Below, one piece after another: positions 27,029 through 36,660 of a DNA stretch of 64,000 nt; positions within the stretch are counted from its first letter, which is position 1; every line of letters begins with the position of its first letter. Made by a program: the position numbers and the translations under genes. The stretch is from Paenibacillus sp. SYP-B4298 (GTDB lineage: Bacteria; Bacillota; Bacilli; Paenibacillales; Paenibacillaceae). The stretch is from NCBI RefSeq assembly GCF_027627475.1, contig NZ_CP115484.1, positions 2,712,001-2,776,000 on the forward strand, in the 5' to 3' direction. The notes under the pieces are model-generated. The model was given only the letters and a program-made list of their open reading frames with translations. It searched no databases and was not told where the DNA came from.

Positions 27029-27047
27029 CACTTGATATACATGAAGT

Positions 27048-27911
27048 CTACAGCAAACTCTTAATCGCTTCGCCTTCCTCTTCCGTTACCCACACTAACG
27101 GCAATCTGACGCCGCCCACAGGCACGCCACGCGCTTCAAGGGCGTATTTGACCCCGACCGGATTCGGAGCGGGATGGAACAGCCCTTTGAAGATCGGATG
27201 CAGACGCTGGTGAAGCTTAGCCGCTCCCTTGACGTCGCCTCCCACAAATGACTCAACCATCTGCTTCATTTCCTTGCCGACAATATGGCTCGCCACGCTG
27301 ATAATGCCATAACCGCCAATGGCCAGCACAGGCAGTGCCGCGCTGTCATCGCCGCTGTATACAAGGAAGCCCTCCGGCGCTCCATTAATAACCTGTGTAA
27401 TCTCATCCAATGAGGTACAGTCCTTGGTCCCGATAATATTATCCACTTCAGCCAGCCGCAAGGTCGTCTCTGGACTGATGGAGACACCTGTCCGGGACGG
27501 CACATTATACAAGATTGCCGGGACATCCACCGCCTCAGCAATCGCTTTGAAGTGCTGATACAGACCCTCCTGATTCGGACGGTTATAATAAGGAGCCACC
27601 AGGAGCACAGCGTCAACACCCGTCTTCTGCGCCGCCTGGGTCAAATGAATGGAATGGGCCGTATTGTTGCTGCCCGTGCCTGCAATGATCTTGCAGCGTC
27701 CCCCCGCGTGCTGCACGCCAAACCGGAACAGCTCCAGCTTCTCCTCATCGGACAGTGTAGGCGACTCGCCTGTTGTTCCCGAGAGGACTATGCTGTCGCT
27801 CTTCTGCTCATCTATCAGATAATCTATTAATTGTCCTGTTGTTTCCCAATCAATTTGACCATTTGCATCGAACGGGGTTACCATTGCGGTCACTAATCTT
27901 CCAAAATCCAT
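27048..27911 (-). CDS. dapA: 4-hydroxy-tetrahydrodipicolinate synthase
   Basis: Condenses pyruvate with aspartate semialdehyde; the product feeds lysine, diaminopimelate and spore dipicolinate. The 287-residue protein has the TIM-barrel motifs SGTTGES (44-50), Y135 in YNVPSRTG, and Schiff-base lysine K163 (GTKDC). The ATG has GGAGG 8 bases upstream. It follows dapG by 65 bases, matching the dapG-dapA pair of B. subtilis. Confidence 0.95.
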   Translation of the reverse strand: MDFGRLVTAMVTPFDANGQIDWETTGQLIDYLIDEQKSDSIVLSGTTGESPTLSDEEKLELFRFGVQHAGGRCKIIAGTGSNNTAHSIHLTQAAQKTGVDAVLLVAPYYNRPNQEGLYQHFKAIAEAVDVPAILYNVPSRTGVSISPETTLRLAEVDNIIGTKDCTSLDEITQVINGAPEGFLVYSGDDSAALPVLAIGGYGIISVASHIVGKEMKQMVESFVGGDVKGAAKLHQRLHPIFKGLFHPAPNPVGVKYALEARGVPVGGVRLPLVWVTEEEGEAIKSLL

Positions 27912-27976
27912 CTGATTGTCCTCCGATTATAATAATTAAAACGGTCTATGACCCATAGGGTCGAGCTGCTTAGATG

Positions 27977-29194
27977 CTAGAGATGAAGCTCGAATTTTGC
28001 ATGCAACGCGCGCAGCGCCGGAACCATATCATGCTGGCGGACAAGCACCCAGATCGTGCTGTTGGAATCCGCCGACTGCAATATCGGAATATCCTGCTCC
28101 GCGAGCGCCTCGACAATTTTCGCCATAATTCCGGGAACGCCATTCATGCCGCCGCCGATGACCGATACTTTCGCGCAGCCGCTAACCGCTTGCGGCTCAA
28201 AGCCAATGCCCCGCAGCACCTCCAACGCCTGCCGTGCATCGCTATCAAAGACGGTGTAGACGGCTCCGCCCAGATTGACATTGATAAAGTCTACACTAAT
28301 ATGATGGCTCGCCATCGCTTGAAACACTTGCAGTTGCACATCGCCCTGCTGATCCTGAGACTGAACAGAAATTTGCGTCACGCCCTCCACATGTGCGATA
28401 CCGGTCACATGCCGATCTTTAACCGGAGAGGTGACGGACGGAGCCGCGGCATGTGTAACAAGCGTGCCCTCCCCGTCAGAAAAGGTCGAACGGACACGCA
28501 ACGGCACACCCGCCTGCTGCGCGATCTCGACCGCCCGCGGGTGAATAACTTTGGCTCCCTGGCGTGCCATATTACAGATTTCGGCATAGCTGACGATAGC
28601 AAGCGGTTTCGCATTCTCGACAATTCGTGGATCTGCTGTAAGAATACCGTTGACATCGGTATAAATATCGACGCGTTCAGCTTGCAGGGAAGCTCCGAGC
28701 GCCGTTGCCGTCGTATCGCTGCCCCCTCTGCCAAGCGTCGTCAAATCCCCCTGTGAAGTGTGCCCTTGAAAGCCTGCCACGATAACGATATGGCCTTCTG
28801 CCAGTTGCTTCAGTACGCCTTGTGGCTTCAGCTCAATAATCTTCGCATTGCCGAACTTGCCGTCCGTCACAATGCCTGCCTGCCCGCCAGTCAGGACGGT
28901 GGCGCTCATCCCCCTGCTATGCAGCAGGCTGCACATACAGGCAGCGGAGATCAGCTCTCCGCAACACATCAGCAGATCCCGTTCTCTGGCCGGAAGCTGC
29001 TGCTCTGTCTCATTGCTAACGAGCGACAGCAACGTATCTGTTGCATAGGGCTCGCCGCGGCGTCCCATTGCCGACACGACGACCACTAATTGATAGCCCG
29101 CTTGCTGTTCTCTTGCAATATGGGCAACCACTCTCTCTCTGGCTTCGGCCGTTGATAGAGAGGTTCCCCCGAACTTTTGAACCAGAATCGCCAT
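27977..29194 (-). CDS. dapG: aspartokinase I, DapG-type
   Basis: Phosphorylates aspartate, the first step to diaminopimelate and dipicolinate. The 405-residue protein starts MAILVQKFGGTS (kinase signature), has GRGGSDTTA, and two C-terminal ACT domains (about 265-405), the site of feedback control (meso-DAP in B. subtilis DapG). Length equals DapG (404). Start 29194 has GGAGGA upstream. asd, which normally lies between spoVFB and dapG, is absent. Confidence 0.93.
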   Translation of the reverse strand: MAILVQKFGGTSLSTAEARERVVAHIAREQQAGYQLVVVVSAMGRRGEPYATDTLLSLVSNETEQQLPARERDLLMCCGELISAACMCSLLHSRGMSATVLTGGQAGIVTDGKFGNAKIIELKPQGVLKQLAEGHIVIVAGFQGHTSQGDLTTLGRGGSDTTATALGASLQAERVDIYTDVNGILTADPRIVENAKPLAIVSYAEICNMARQGAKVIHPRAVEIAQQAGVPLRVRSTFSDGEGTLVTHAAAPSVTSPVKDRHVTGIAHVEGVTQISVQSQDQQGDVQLQVFQAMASHHISVDFINVNLGGAVYTVFDSDARQALEVLRGIGFEPQAVSGCAKVSVIGGGMNGVPGIMAKIVEALAEQDIPILQSADSNSTIWVLVRQHDMVPALRALHAKFELHL

Positions 29195-29444
29195 AATGCT
29201 GTTCCTCCATCGTGTAGAAGCAGCAGTCAATCACCTTGCGCGGACAGCAAGACAATGAACAGATATTCCCCGGCTCTGTATGCGCGAATGATAATTGGGA
29301 TGGCTCCGACTGTCCACACACTCAAGGTGCGGACAAGGAAAGATACTGTGCAACGATGCGAACGAGAGCCGCGGCAGACTCAAGGCCTTTGCAGCCTATG
29401 TCAGGTTCCTTCCGCTTCCATCAGCTTGAACTTGCACTTGTCAT
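29195..29444. other. gap where asd is expected
   Basis: 250 bases between spoVFB and dapG. I found no remnant of an aspartate semialdehyde dehydrogenase, no clear riboswitch and no T-rich terminator. In Bacillus asd sits here. Confidence 0.45.
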
Positions 29445-30038
29445 CTAATAATTAAAACGTTCTATCAGCATCGGCTGAAGCTGCTTTCCCTCCAAAGCCG
29501 CTTCGGCGGCCTCAAAAATCAAATCCATGCGAGCGACCAACGAATTCGGCTTGCGAATCGGATCATCCTGCCCAAACGGCACAAAATAAATGTACTTGGC
29601 AGCGAGCAGCTTGGCAATATTGGCCGCATTCAACCCCAAACCGTCATTGGTCGAAACCGCAAGTACAACTGGGCGCTGATTGCGCATCTGCGACTTGGCA
29701 GCCATCAGCACAGGTCCATCTGTCAGCGCATTAGCCAGCTTGCTCGTCGTATTGCCTGTGCAAGGCGCAATAACCAGCACGTCGATCAGCTTTGCCGGGC
29801 CCAGTGGCTCCGCCTGTACAATGGTAGAGATCAGTTCATTACCTGTCAGATCCTTGAGCTGCTGTTGCCAGTCCGCTGACTTGCCGAATCTGGTATCCGT
29901 CGTCATGATTGTATGGGAAACAATCGGGATGACATTCGCTCCCGCATCAATAAATCGTTTGATTTGCGGCATAACCTCCGCAAAGGTGCAATGCGAGCCG
30001 GATAAAGCGTATCCGACAGTTTTGCCATGCCAGTTCAT
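29445..30038 (-). CDS. spoVFB: dipicolinate synthase subunit B
   Basis: Flavoprotein-fold subunit (SpoVFB/DpaB) of dipicolinate synthase, working in the mother cell on the dapA product to make spore dipicolinic acid. The 197 residues include GKTVGYALSGSHCTFAEV, a nucleotide-binding start, and LVIAPCTGNTTSKLANALTDGPVLMA typical of the PPC decarboxylase-like fold. It overlaps spoVFA by 4 bases. Confidence 0.95.
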   Translation of the reverse strand: MNWHGKTVGYALSGSHCTFAEVMPQIKRFIDAGANVIPIVSHTIMTTDTRFGKSADWQQQLKDLTGNELISTIVQAEPLGPAKLIDVLVIAPCTGNTTSKLANALTDGPVLMAAKSQMRNQRPVVLAVSTNDGLGLNAANIAKLLAAKYIYFVPFGQDDPIRKPNSLVARMDLIFEAAEAALEGKQLQPMLIERFNY

Positions 30039-30934
30039 TGTCCATCCCCCCGTAATCGTGCGTCTTCCAGTATTAACCGACTGAGACAGTCCGCCAGAAT
30101 GCGTCCCGCTGTCTTGGGAGCCACGATTCCCGGGAGTCCGGGTGCCAGCAACGCCTTGATTCCTCGCTTCTCTGCGAAGCGAAAATCTGTACCGCCCGGC
30201 TTGGATGCCAGGTCGATAATGACGGCGCGTGAAGGCATTTTCGCAATAACCTGCGCTGTGACTATCATAGTCGGAATTGTATTAAAAAGCAAGTCAATAT
30301 TGCTCGCATGAAGCTGCAAATCCTTGATATAGAAAGGGTTCAGCCCCATCTCCACACAGCGGGCATAGTGCTCCTCTCGCCGGACGCCAACCTGTACATG
30401 AGCCCCCAGACCTTGCAATGTTCTGGCCATCGTAATCCCTGTCCGTCCGAATCCCAGCACGACCGATTGCGAGCCATGAATGGTCGTATCTGTATTTTGT
30501 ATGGCCATCATTACAGCGCCCTCAGCCGTTGGGATCGAATTATAGATCGCTACATCATCCCGCTCCAGCAGCTCTACCAGCTCCAGACTGTGCTTGTCGC
30601 ACAACTGCCGCAGATAGGTTTTGGCTATACCCGTGTATATTTTGCAATGCTTGGGAAGCCGGGACATATAGACATCCGTCAGCTTGAGCTCGCGGTCACT
30701 GAACACCGCCTGAATGACTCCCTGGTCATCCGTGCCGACCACAGGCAGAATCACTGCGTCTGCTTTTTCCAGCAGCTCCTCCCCCATCTCGGCATGAACT
30801 GCGCCTGCAAGCGGCGTATGCAGCCCGTCAAAGCCGATAAGAGAGATGCCTGCATCCAGCTCTGCCAGCTTGCGCACAATCTCTAGCGCTCTGGCATCGC
30901 CGCCGAGCATTACGATATGAATACCTGTAAGCAT
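30035..30934 (-). CDS. spoVFA: dipicolinate synthase subunit A
   Basis: Catalytic/dehydrogenase-like subunit (SpoVFA/DpaA). The 299-residue protein has an N-terminal Rossmann-like domain (GIHIVMLGGDARALEI) and a second NAD(P)-binding domain with VVLGFGRTGITMARTLQGLGA. ATG preceded by AAAGGAG. First gene of the spoVFA-spoVFB operon behind a sigma-K-like promoter. Confidence 0.95.
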   Translation of the reverse strand: MLTGIHIVMLGGDARALEIVRKLAELDAGISLIGFDGLHTPLAGAVHAEMGEELLEKADAVILPVVGTDDQGVIQAVFSDRELKLTDVYMSRLPKHCKIYTGIAKTYLRQLCDKHSLELVELLERDDVAIYNSIPTAEGAVMMAIQNTDTTIHGSQSVVLGFGRTGITMARTLQGLGAHVQVGVRREEHYARCVEMGLNPFYIKDLQLHASNIDLLFNTIPTMIVTAQVIAKMPSRAVIIDLASKPGGTDFRFAEKRGIKALLAPGLPGIVAPKTAGRILADCLSRLILEDARLRGDGQ

Positions 30935-30970
30935 ATCGTTTCACTCCTTTCTCGCGCACCCGGTATAGGG

Positions 30971-30998
30971 TATCTTATGCGCCAGCCCAAAGGAGGGT
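30971..30998 (-). promoter_or_regulatory. sigma-K promoter of spoVFAB
   Basis: Minus strand AC (30998-30997), 17 bases, CATAAGATA (30979-30971): matches the sigma-K pattern AC-N16/17-CATANNNTA. It lies 37 bases before the spoVFA ATG, right after the dut terminator. Confidence 0.72.
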
Positions 30999-31005
30999 GA
31001 AAATG

Positions 31006-31049
31006 AAAAAAGACGGCGGCAGGAAATTTTACTCCTGCTTCACCGTCTT
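31006..31049 (-). terminator. dut terminator
   Basis: AAGACGG (31010-31016) with CCGTCTT (31043-31049), and inner CAGGA/TCCTG; minus-strand T-run from the A-run 31006-31011. It isolates the sporulation promoter of spoVFA. Confidence 0.85.
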
Positions 31050-31061
31050 GTCACATCTAAG

Positions 31062-31505
31062 CTATACTCCGGTATGTCCAAAGCCGCCACTGCCGCGAAC
31101 TGTATCGGACAGCTCCTCACATTCCTCCAGCTCTACCTGCGGCACAAGCTGGAACACCATCTGTGCGATCCGCTCGCCGCGATTAATCACGAATGGCTCC
31201 TGTCCGAGATTGACCAGCAGCACCTTCACCTCGCCGCGGTAATCGGCATCGATCGTGCCTGGTGAATTCAGGCAGGTGATGCCATGTTTGTATGCCAGTC
31301 CGCTGCGCGGTCTGATCTGAGCCTCCAGCTCCTTGGGCATCGCAAATGCGAAGCCTGTTGGAATAAGGCGCCGCTCGCCAGGAGCAAGCGTCACCGGCTC
31401 AGCTACTGCAGCCTGAAGATCAAAGCCGCTGGCCGCATCTGACATCTTGCGCGGCAGCTCGATCCCTTCGCTCCCTAGCAGCCGTTTAATTTGAACTGGA
31501 AACAA
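31062..31505 (-). CDS. dut: dUTP diphosphatase
   Basis: Hydrolyses dUTP to dUMP, keeping uracil out of DNA. The 147-residue homotrimer-type protein has the five dUTPase motifs, including [39 protein letters not shown] and the Gly-rich [10 protein letters not shown] end. Its start overlaps the end of the M16 peptidase gene (31486-31505). In B. subtilis this place holds ymxH, which is not found here. Confidence 0.95.
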   Translation of the reverse strand: MFPVQIKRLLGSEGIELPRKMSDAASGFDLQAAVAEPVTLAPGERRLIPTGFAFAMPKELEAQIRPRSGLAYKHGITCLNSPGTIDADYRGEVKVLLVNLGQEPFVINRGERIAQMVFQLVPQVELEECEELSDTVRGSGGFGHTGV

Positions 31506-32751
31506 GGGTATCCCTCCTTAATTGCGACGCTGCCTCATCGCTTGCGCCTACCATCGCGACGGCAAACGGTACGGACAGCATTCGATTCATAATCTCGCGA
31601 ATATCTTCGTCAGTCACCTGATCGATGCGCTCCAGCATCTGATCCAGTGTATAGTGCCTTCCCAGCATCAGCTCATTCTTGCCGTTGCGATTCATCCGGC
31701 TGCTCGTGCTCTCCAGGCTAAGGATCAGGCTCCCCTTGAGCTGTTCCTTGCCACGATGAAGTTCGGCTGCACTCAGCCCATTGCGGGAAAGCTCGCCCAT
31801 CATCTCCACGGTCAAGTCCAGCACATCCTTCGTCTGCTTGGGTGCCGTCCCCGCATAGATGGTAAACAATCCCGTATCAGCATAAGAGGTATGATACGAA
31901 TAGACCGAGTAGGCCAAACCGCGCTTCTCGCGGATTTCCTGGAACAGCCGTGAGCTCATACCGCCGCCAATCGCATTATTAAGTAGAATCATCGCATATA
32001 ACTTCGGATCAGAGATGGAGCATCCCGGAAAGGAAATGCACAGATGATTCTGTTCTGTCTTCTTTTGGTGAAACAGATAGTCGCTCTGGAAGACTGGGAT
32101 CGACGAAGCATCCGATGTACCTGCTTGATTGAAGCGGCCAAAGTAGCGCTCCAGCAGCTCAAGCACCGCCTGCTCCTCCACATTGCCAGCTACGCTGATG
32201 ACCGTATTGTCAATGCGATAATTGGCAGCCATATACCCTCGCAAGTCGTCAGAGCTCATGCCTAGCAGCCGCTCCTCCAAGCCTAGTATCGAGTACGCAA
32301 GCGAGTGGACTCCGAACGCTGCGCGCGATGCTTCATCATGCACCTTGTCATCGGGCGTATCCTCATACATCGATATTTCCTCGAGAATGACATTTTTCTC
32401 TTTCTTCAATTCCTCTTCGTCAAATTGCGACTCGAAGAACATATCGGCCAGCGTCTCCACTGCCAGCGGCAGGTGCTGATCCAGCACCTTGGCAAAATAG
32501 CAGGTATATTCCTTGGAGGTAAAGGCGTTCACGTTGCCGCCGATACCATCAAACAGGTCAGCTATATCTTTGGCCGAGCGTTGGCTTGTTCCCTTGAACA
32601 GCATATGCTCTATAAAATGCGAAATCCCATTGTTATCCGTCGTTTCATTACGCGATCCCGTCTTTACCCATATGCCGAAGGAAACCGATCTGCAGGTCGG
32701 AATATTCTCCACCACGACACGCAGTCCATTGCTTAATGTATATTTCTTCAC
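31486..32751 (-). CDS. ymxG: M16-family zinc peptidase YmxG (MlpA)
   Basis: A 421-residue processing-peptidase-like protein. Zinc motif HFIEH (H45, E48, H49) and the distant Glu in [12 protein letters not shown] are intact. B. subtilis YmxG/MlpA is the corresponding protein next to ylxY. I chose GTG at 32751 because AGGAGGG is 5 bases upstream. No signal peptide. Third M16 protein of the window. Confidence 0.9.
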   Translation of the reverse strand: MKKYTLSNGLRVVVENIPTCRSVSFGIWVKTGSRNETTDNNGISHFIEHMLFKGTSQRSAKDIADLFDGIGGNVNAFTSKEYTCYFAKVLDQHLPLAVETLADMFFESQFDEEELKKEKNVILEEISMYEDTPDDKVHDEASRAAFGVHSLAYSILGLEERLLGMSSDDLRGYMAANYRIDNTVISVAGNVEEQAVLELLERYFGRFNQAGTSDASSIPVFQSDYLFHQKKTEQNHLCISFPGCSISDPKLYAMILLNNAIGGGMSSRLFQEIREKRGLAYSVYSYHTSYADTGLFTIYAGTAPKQTKDVLDLTVEMMGELSRNGLSAAELHRGKEQLKGSLILSLESTSSRMNRNGKNELMLGRHYTLDQMLERIDQVTDEDIREIMNRMLSVPFAVAMVGASDEAASQLRRDTLVSSSN

Positions 32752-32790
32752 CGGATCCCTCCTCAAATCAATGATACCACTATAACAGAA

Positions 32791-33783
32791 TTAAGACATC
32801 GGCTCAACCGGAGCTACTCTTTTTTCAGACAGCGTCTCGCTGACCGTCCCCAGTTCAAGACCTTTGGCGCGAATCTCTTGGATCATTCCAGCCAGGGCGC
32901 CACTGGAGGAAGCGGTAGGATGCATTAGAATAAGCGTTCCCGGCTCAACCCGCAATCTGACCTTTTGCACGAGACTGGACGACGACGGTTTTCTCCAATC
33001 AATCGTATCAAGTGTCCACAATACGGTACGCAGTCCCTGCTGCGCAGCGATCTCTACCGTCTGCTGGTTGAAATCTCCGGAAGGAGGCGCGAACCAACGA
33101 TTTTCCACCTTCAGCTTCTCCTTAAGCAGCGCTTCGGTCTTGGAAATTTGCAACGCAGCTTCCTGCCGGCCAAGACGGCTCATATCGGGATGCGAGTAAG
33201 CATGATTGGATAGCTCATGCCCCTCCTTCTGAATGAGCTCTGCAAGCTCGCTGTTATTGTTCAGCCAGCTCCCATCAAGAAAGAATGTCGCTTTGACCTT
33301 ATGCTCCCTCAATGTCTGAAGCATCGGCTTTATATATTCGTTGCCCCAAGCGACATTAATCATCAAGGACACCATCGGCTTGTTCGGATTGCCCTTGTAG
33401 GTCGGATAAGCACCCAGATCGCTCAGCTTTACCTCCGGCTCAATCTCGTGAACCACATATTCGATCGGCATGCCGCGTGCTGCCTGCGCTCTGCGGTACG
33501 TCTCCTCTATATCAACCTCCAGCCCGTTATAGCCAGGGATCGCCTTCCATATCCTATCGACGACTGCATTGACAGGCGCCACCCTCCGCTTGGCCGCCTC
33601 GCGGCTAATCTGCTCATACAGCGAGTCCAGCTCCTGGGGTGCCGTCATTACATTCAGGTAAGCCTCGCCCGCGGTATGATCCGTCTTGACATGCTTGATG
33701 TAAGCGATCATGTCACCCTGATAGGCCGCCGCACCTATAACGAGCAGCGTAACCGCCATCATTACCCACTTACCATATCTCAT
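32791..33783 (-). CDS. ylxY: polysaccharide-deacetylase-like sporulation protein YlxY
   Basis: A 330-residue exported or membrane-anchored protein: hydrophobic segment about 7-22, then a NodB domain (about 135-320). The HxxxHP motif (NHAYSHP) and a C-terminal LILMHPT are present. The usual TFDDG block is INVAWGNE, and the usual RPP(R/Y)G block is FAPPSGDF, so the metal-binding Asp and an Arg are missing. It is probably a divergent or non-catalytic member. Start at 33783 has GAGGGG upstream. Order pnp-ylxY-ymxG is that of B. subtilis. Confidence 0.87.
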   Translation of the reverse strand: MRYGKWVMMAVTLLVIGAAAYQGDMIAYIKHVKTDHTAGEAYLNVMTAPQELDSLYEQISREAAKRRVAPVNAVVDRIWKAIPGYNGLEVDIEETYRRAQAARGMPIEYVVHEIEPEVKLSDLGAYPTYKGNPNKPMVSLMINVAWGNEYIKPMLQTLREHKVKATFFLDGSWLNNNSELAELIQKEGHELSNHAYSHPDMSRLGRQEAALQISKTEALLKEKLKVENRWFAPPSGDFNQQTVEIAAQQGLRTVLWTLDTIDWRKPSSSSLVQKVRLRVEPGTLILMHPTASSSGALAGMIQEIRAKGLELGTVSETLSEKRVAPVEPMS

Positions 33784-33808
33784 CGCTCCCGCCCCTCTCA
33801 TTCAATTC

Positions 33809-33835
33809 ATCCTATGAAAGAGGGGACAAGAATAT
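33809..33835 (-). promoter_or_regulatory. possible sigma-E promoter of ylxY
   Basis: Minus strand ATA (33835-33833), 16 bases, CATAGGAT (33816-33809), resembling sigma-E promoters. Only about 25 bases lie between the -10 and the chosen ATG, giving a short leader. Confidence 0.5.
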
Positions 33836-33845
33836 GAGAACAAAC

Positions 33846-33875
33846 AAAAAGAGACAGATGAAATCTGGCTCTTTG
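33846..33875 (-). terminator. pnp terminator
   Basis: On the minus strand AGAGCCAGATTT... pairs with ...ATCTGTCTCT, then TTTTTG (A-run 33846-33850 on plus). It separates pnp from ylxY. Confidence 0.78.
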
Positions 33876-33984
33876 ACAAATGATAAGATTGGTTAGCATC
33901 CTTATTCTCCATCTTCGCCCATGTCCCACAGACATGATCAAAGCGAGGACAAGGATGCCAGAGCGCAGCGAGCACGCCTTCCAA

Positions 33985-36090
33985 CTATTTGTTTGCGTCC
34001 TGAGGCTGTGCAGCGAGCACGGCCTTGCGAGACAAGTTAACACGGCCTTGCTGATCAATCTCGGTGACCTTCACTGTAATCTTATCGCCGACCTGGACCA
34101 CATCCTCGGTCTTCGCCACACGTTCAGCAGCCAACTGCGAGATATGAACAAGACCTTCCTTGTTAGGCAAAATCTCGACGAAGCAGCCGAATTTCTCCAC
34201 CCGCTTAACCGTACCCTCATAGATTTCGCCAACAACGACTTCCTTGACGATCCCTTCGATGATCGACTTGGCCTTCTGGTTCATCTCCTCATTAGAAGAG
34301 GCGATAAATACAGTACCGTCTTGCTCAATATCAATCTTGACGCCGGTCTCCTCAATAATCTTGTTGATGATCTTGCCGCCTGCGCCAATAACATCGCGGA
34401 TTTTGTCCGGGTTAATGTGCAGGATCAAAATCTTAGGCGCATATTGGGACAGGCTCGTGCGCGGTTGCTGAATAATCTCCAGCATCTTGCCCAAGATGAA
34501 CATCCGTCCTTCACGTGCCTGCTCCAGCGCCTGATTCAAGATGTTGCGATCGATACCATCGATCTTGATATCCATCTGAATCGCCGTTACGCCTGCAGCC
34601 GTACCTGCCACCTTGAAGTCCATATCTCCCAGATGATCCTCAAGCCCTTGAATGTCGGTCAGGATGGAGAAATGCTCGCCTTCCTTGATCAGACCCATCG
34701 CTACCCCGGCAACCGGCGCTTTAATCGGCACGCCCGCATCCATCATCGCCAGTGTGCTGGCACAGATGCTCGCTTGCGAGGAAGATCCATTCGATTCCAG
34801 CACCTCGGATACGAGACGAATCGTATAAGGGAACTCATTCTCTGGCGGGATAACCTTAGACAAGGCCCGCTCGCCAAGCGCCCCATGACCGATCTCGCGA
34901 CGACCAGGCGCACGCAGCGGTCTAGCTTCGCCAACAGAGAATGGCGGGAAGTTATAGTGATGCATGAAACGCTTCGATTCCTCCAGGCTGATGCCATCCA
35001 AAATCTGAACATCGCCCAGTGCGCCAAGCGTACAGATGCTGAGTGCTTGCGTCTGGCCACGAGTAAACAAGCCGGAGCCATGCGTGCGCGGCAGCAGCGA
35101 TACATCACATTCGATCGGACGGATTTCATTCAGCTTGCGACCATCAGGGCGAACCTTGTCCACCGTTATAAGTCTGCGTACCTCTTCCTTGACAATGTCA
35201 TGCAGCACTTCCTTCACATCATCCAGAAGCTCTGGCGAATCTGCATACACCGTCTCAAAATGAGTCACCGCTTCAGCTTCAACCGCATCGATCGCATCCT
35301 GTCTCGCATGCTTCTCCTCGATACGGATCGCTTCGACCAGACGATCCTTCGCATAGTCGCGCACAGCAGCATTCACTTCCTCGTTCACTGCATGCAGCAC
35401 AACCTCCATCTTAGGCTTGCCTGCAACCGCAACGAGCTCCTCCTGCTTCGCAACAATCAGCTTAATCTCATCATGACCGAACATGATCGCTTCCAGCATG
35501 ACCGATTCCGGCACTTCATCCGCCTCGGCCTCCACCATCATAATGGCATCCTTCGTGCCTGCAACGACAACATGGATGTCGCTTTTCTCTTCTTCTTCCA
35601 CCGTCGGGTTAATAATGAATTTGCCATCGACACGACCTACAATAACGCCGCCAATCGGTCCGTTAAATGGCACATCCGAAATGGACAGCGCAGCAGAGGT
35701 GCCGATCATCGCAGCAATCTCTGGCGAGCAGTTCTGGTCGACGCTCATGACGAGATCCAGAATCTGCACATCATTGCGGAAGCCCTCCGGGAACAAAGGA
35801 CGAATCGGACGGTCAGTCAGGCGGCTAGCCAGAATAGCCTTCTCGCTAGGGCGGCCCTCACGCTTGATAAAGCCGCCAGGAATTTTACCGACAGCATACA
35901 AACGTTCCTCATAATTCACCGTCAAAGGAAAGAAATCAAGATCCTTCGGTTGGGAAGATGCCGTCACTGTACACAGCACAACTGTATCTCCGTACCGTAC
36001 CGTAACGGCAGCATTGGCTTGCTTGGCCAGACGACCTGTCTCAAGGATGAGCGGGCGGCCTCCAAGCTGCATTTCTACGCGTTGTAACAT
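33985..36090 (-). CDS. pnp: polyribonucleotide nucleotidyltransferase (PNPase)
   Basis: Phosphorolytic 3'-5' exoribonuclease for mRNA decay. The 701-residue product has two RNase PH domains, an all-alpha linker, a KH domain (about 555-620, [16 protein letters not shown]) and a C-terminal S1 domain ([17 protein letters not shown]). [18 protein letters not shown] carries the active-site region. Start at 36090 has GGAGGG 8 bases upstream; the ATG at 36096 is too close. rpsO lies just upstream, as usual. Confidence 0.96.
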   Translation of the reverse strand: MLQRVEMQLGGRPLILETGRLAKQANAAVTVRYGDTVVLCTVTASSQPKDLDFFPLTVNYEERLYAVGKIPGGFIKREGRPSEKAILASRLTDRPIRPLFPEGFRNDVQILDLVMSVDQNCSPEIAAMIGTSAALSISDVPFNGPIGGVIVGRVDGKFIINPTVEEEEKSDIHVVVAGTKDAIMMVEAEADEVPESVMLEAIMFGHDEIKLIVAKQEELVAVAGKPKMEVVLHAVNEEVNAAVRDYAKDRLVEAIRIEEKHARQDAIDAVEAEAVTHFETVYADSPELLDDVKEVLHDIVKEEVRRLITVDKVRPDGRKLNEIRPIECDVSLLPRTHGSGLFTRGQTQALSICTLGALGDVQILDGISLEESKRFMHHYNFPPFSVGEARPLRAPGRREIGHGALGERALSKVIPPENEFPYTIRLVSEVLESNGSSSQASICASTLAMMDAGVPIKAPVAGVAMGLIKEGEHFSILTDIQGLEDHLGDMDFKVAGTAAGVTAIQMDIKIDGIDRNILNQALEQAREGRMFILGKMLEIIQQPRTSLSQYAPKILILHINPDKIRDVIGAGGKIINKIIEETGVKIDIEQDGTVFIASSNEEMNQKAKSIIEGIVKEVVVGEIYEGTVKRVEKFGCFVEILPNKEGLVHISQLAAERVAKTEDVVQVGDKITVKVTEIDQQGRVNLSRKAVLAAQPQDANK

Positions 36091-36185
36091 TAACATATCC
36101 CTCCTATTCTACAAAGCTTCAACGAGCTCTTCAGAAATTCCTGCCTTTGGCCTATGTATGGCATAATGAAATGCCTGAATATTTT

Positions 36186-36216
36186 AAAAAGCAACCCGGT
36201 TGGACCAGGTTGCTTT
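36186..36216 (-). terminator. rpsO terminator
   Basis: AAAGCAACC (36188-36196) pairs with GGTTGCTTT (36208-36216), with a minus-strand T-run. Typical intergenic rpsO-pnp terminator. Confidence 0.85.
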
Positions 36217-36227
36217 CTTTCCCCGTA

Positions 36228-36497
36228 TTATCGACGAAGGCCAAGCTTCTCGATCAATGCGCTATAACGTCTAACATCCTTATTCTTCAGGTAAGCAAGC
36301 AGCTTACGGCGCTGACCTACCATCTTCAGCAGACCACGACGGGAATGATGATCCTTCTTGTGCTCCCGCAGATGCTGAGTCAAATTCACGATGTTCTCAG
36401 TCAGGATAGCGACTTGCACCTCCGGTGAACCGGTATCACTTGCGTGAGTCTTGTGCGCTTCGATCAGTTCGTTCTTGCGTTCTTGAGTAATTGCCAT
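36228..36497 (-). CDS. rpsO: 30S ribosomal protein S15
   Basis: Small-subunit protein binding 16S rRNA central domain. The 89 residues include [38 protein letters not shown], all diagnostic of S15. AAGGAGGTGA upstream of the ATG. Confidence 0.97.
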   Translation of the reverse strand: MAITQERKNELIEAHKTHASDTGSPEVQVAILTENIVNLTQHLREHKKDHHSRRGLLKMVGQRRKLLAYLKNKDVRRYSALIEKLGLRR

Positions 36498-36660
36498 CCT
36501 ATTTCACCTCCTTAATTCAAAAATCGCCAGCAGCCTCGTCGCCGATGGTGAGACGGACAACCAAGCTACGGTTCGCTGAAAGCCTTACCGGCCCACAACG
36601 TTGTTAATTATAGCATAGATGGAACCCGAAAGTAAACCTAGCTTCCAACTCCACTCCAAA

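Noticed and set aside
29195-29444. Lysine riboswitch or T-box before dapG
   Set aside because: I could not find the conserved core sequences or a terminator/antiterminator pair.
33880-36087. 735-codon plus-strand frame opposite pnp
   Set aside because: It is the complement of a strong PNPase gene, has no binding site and no recognisable domain.
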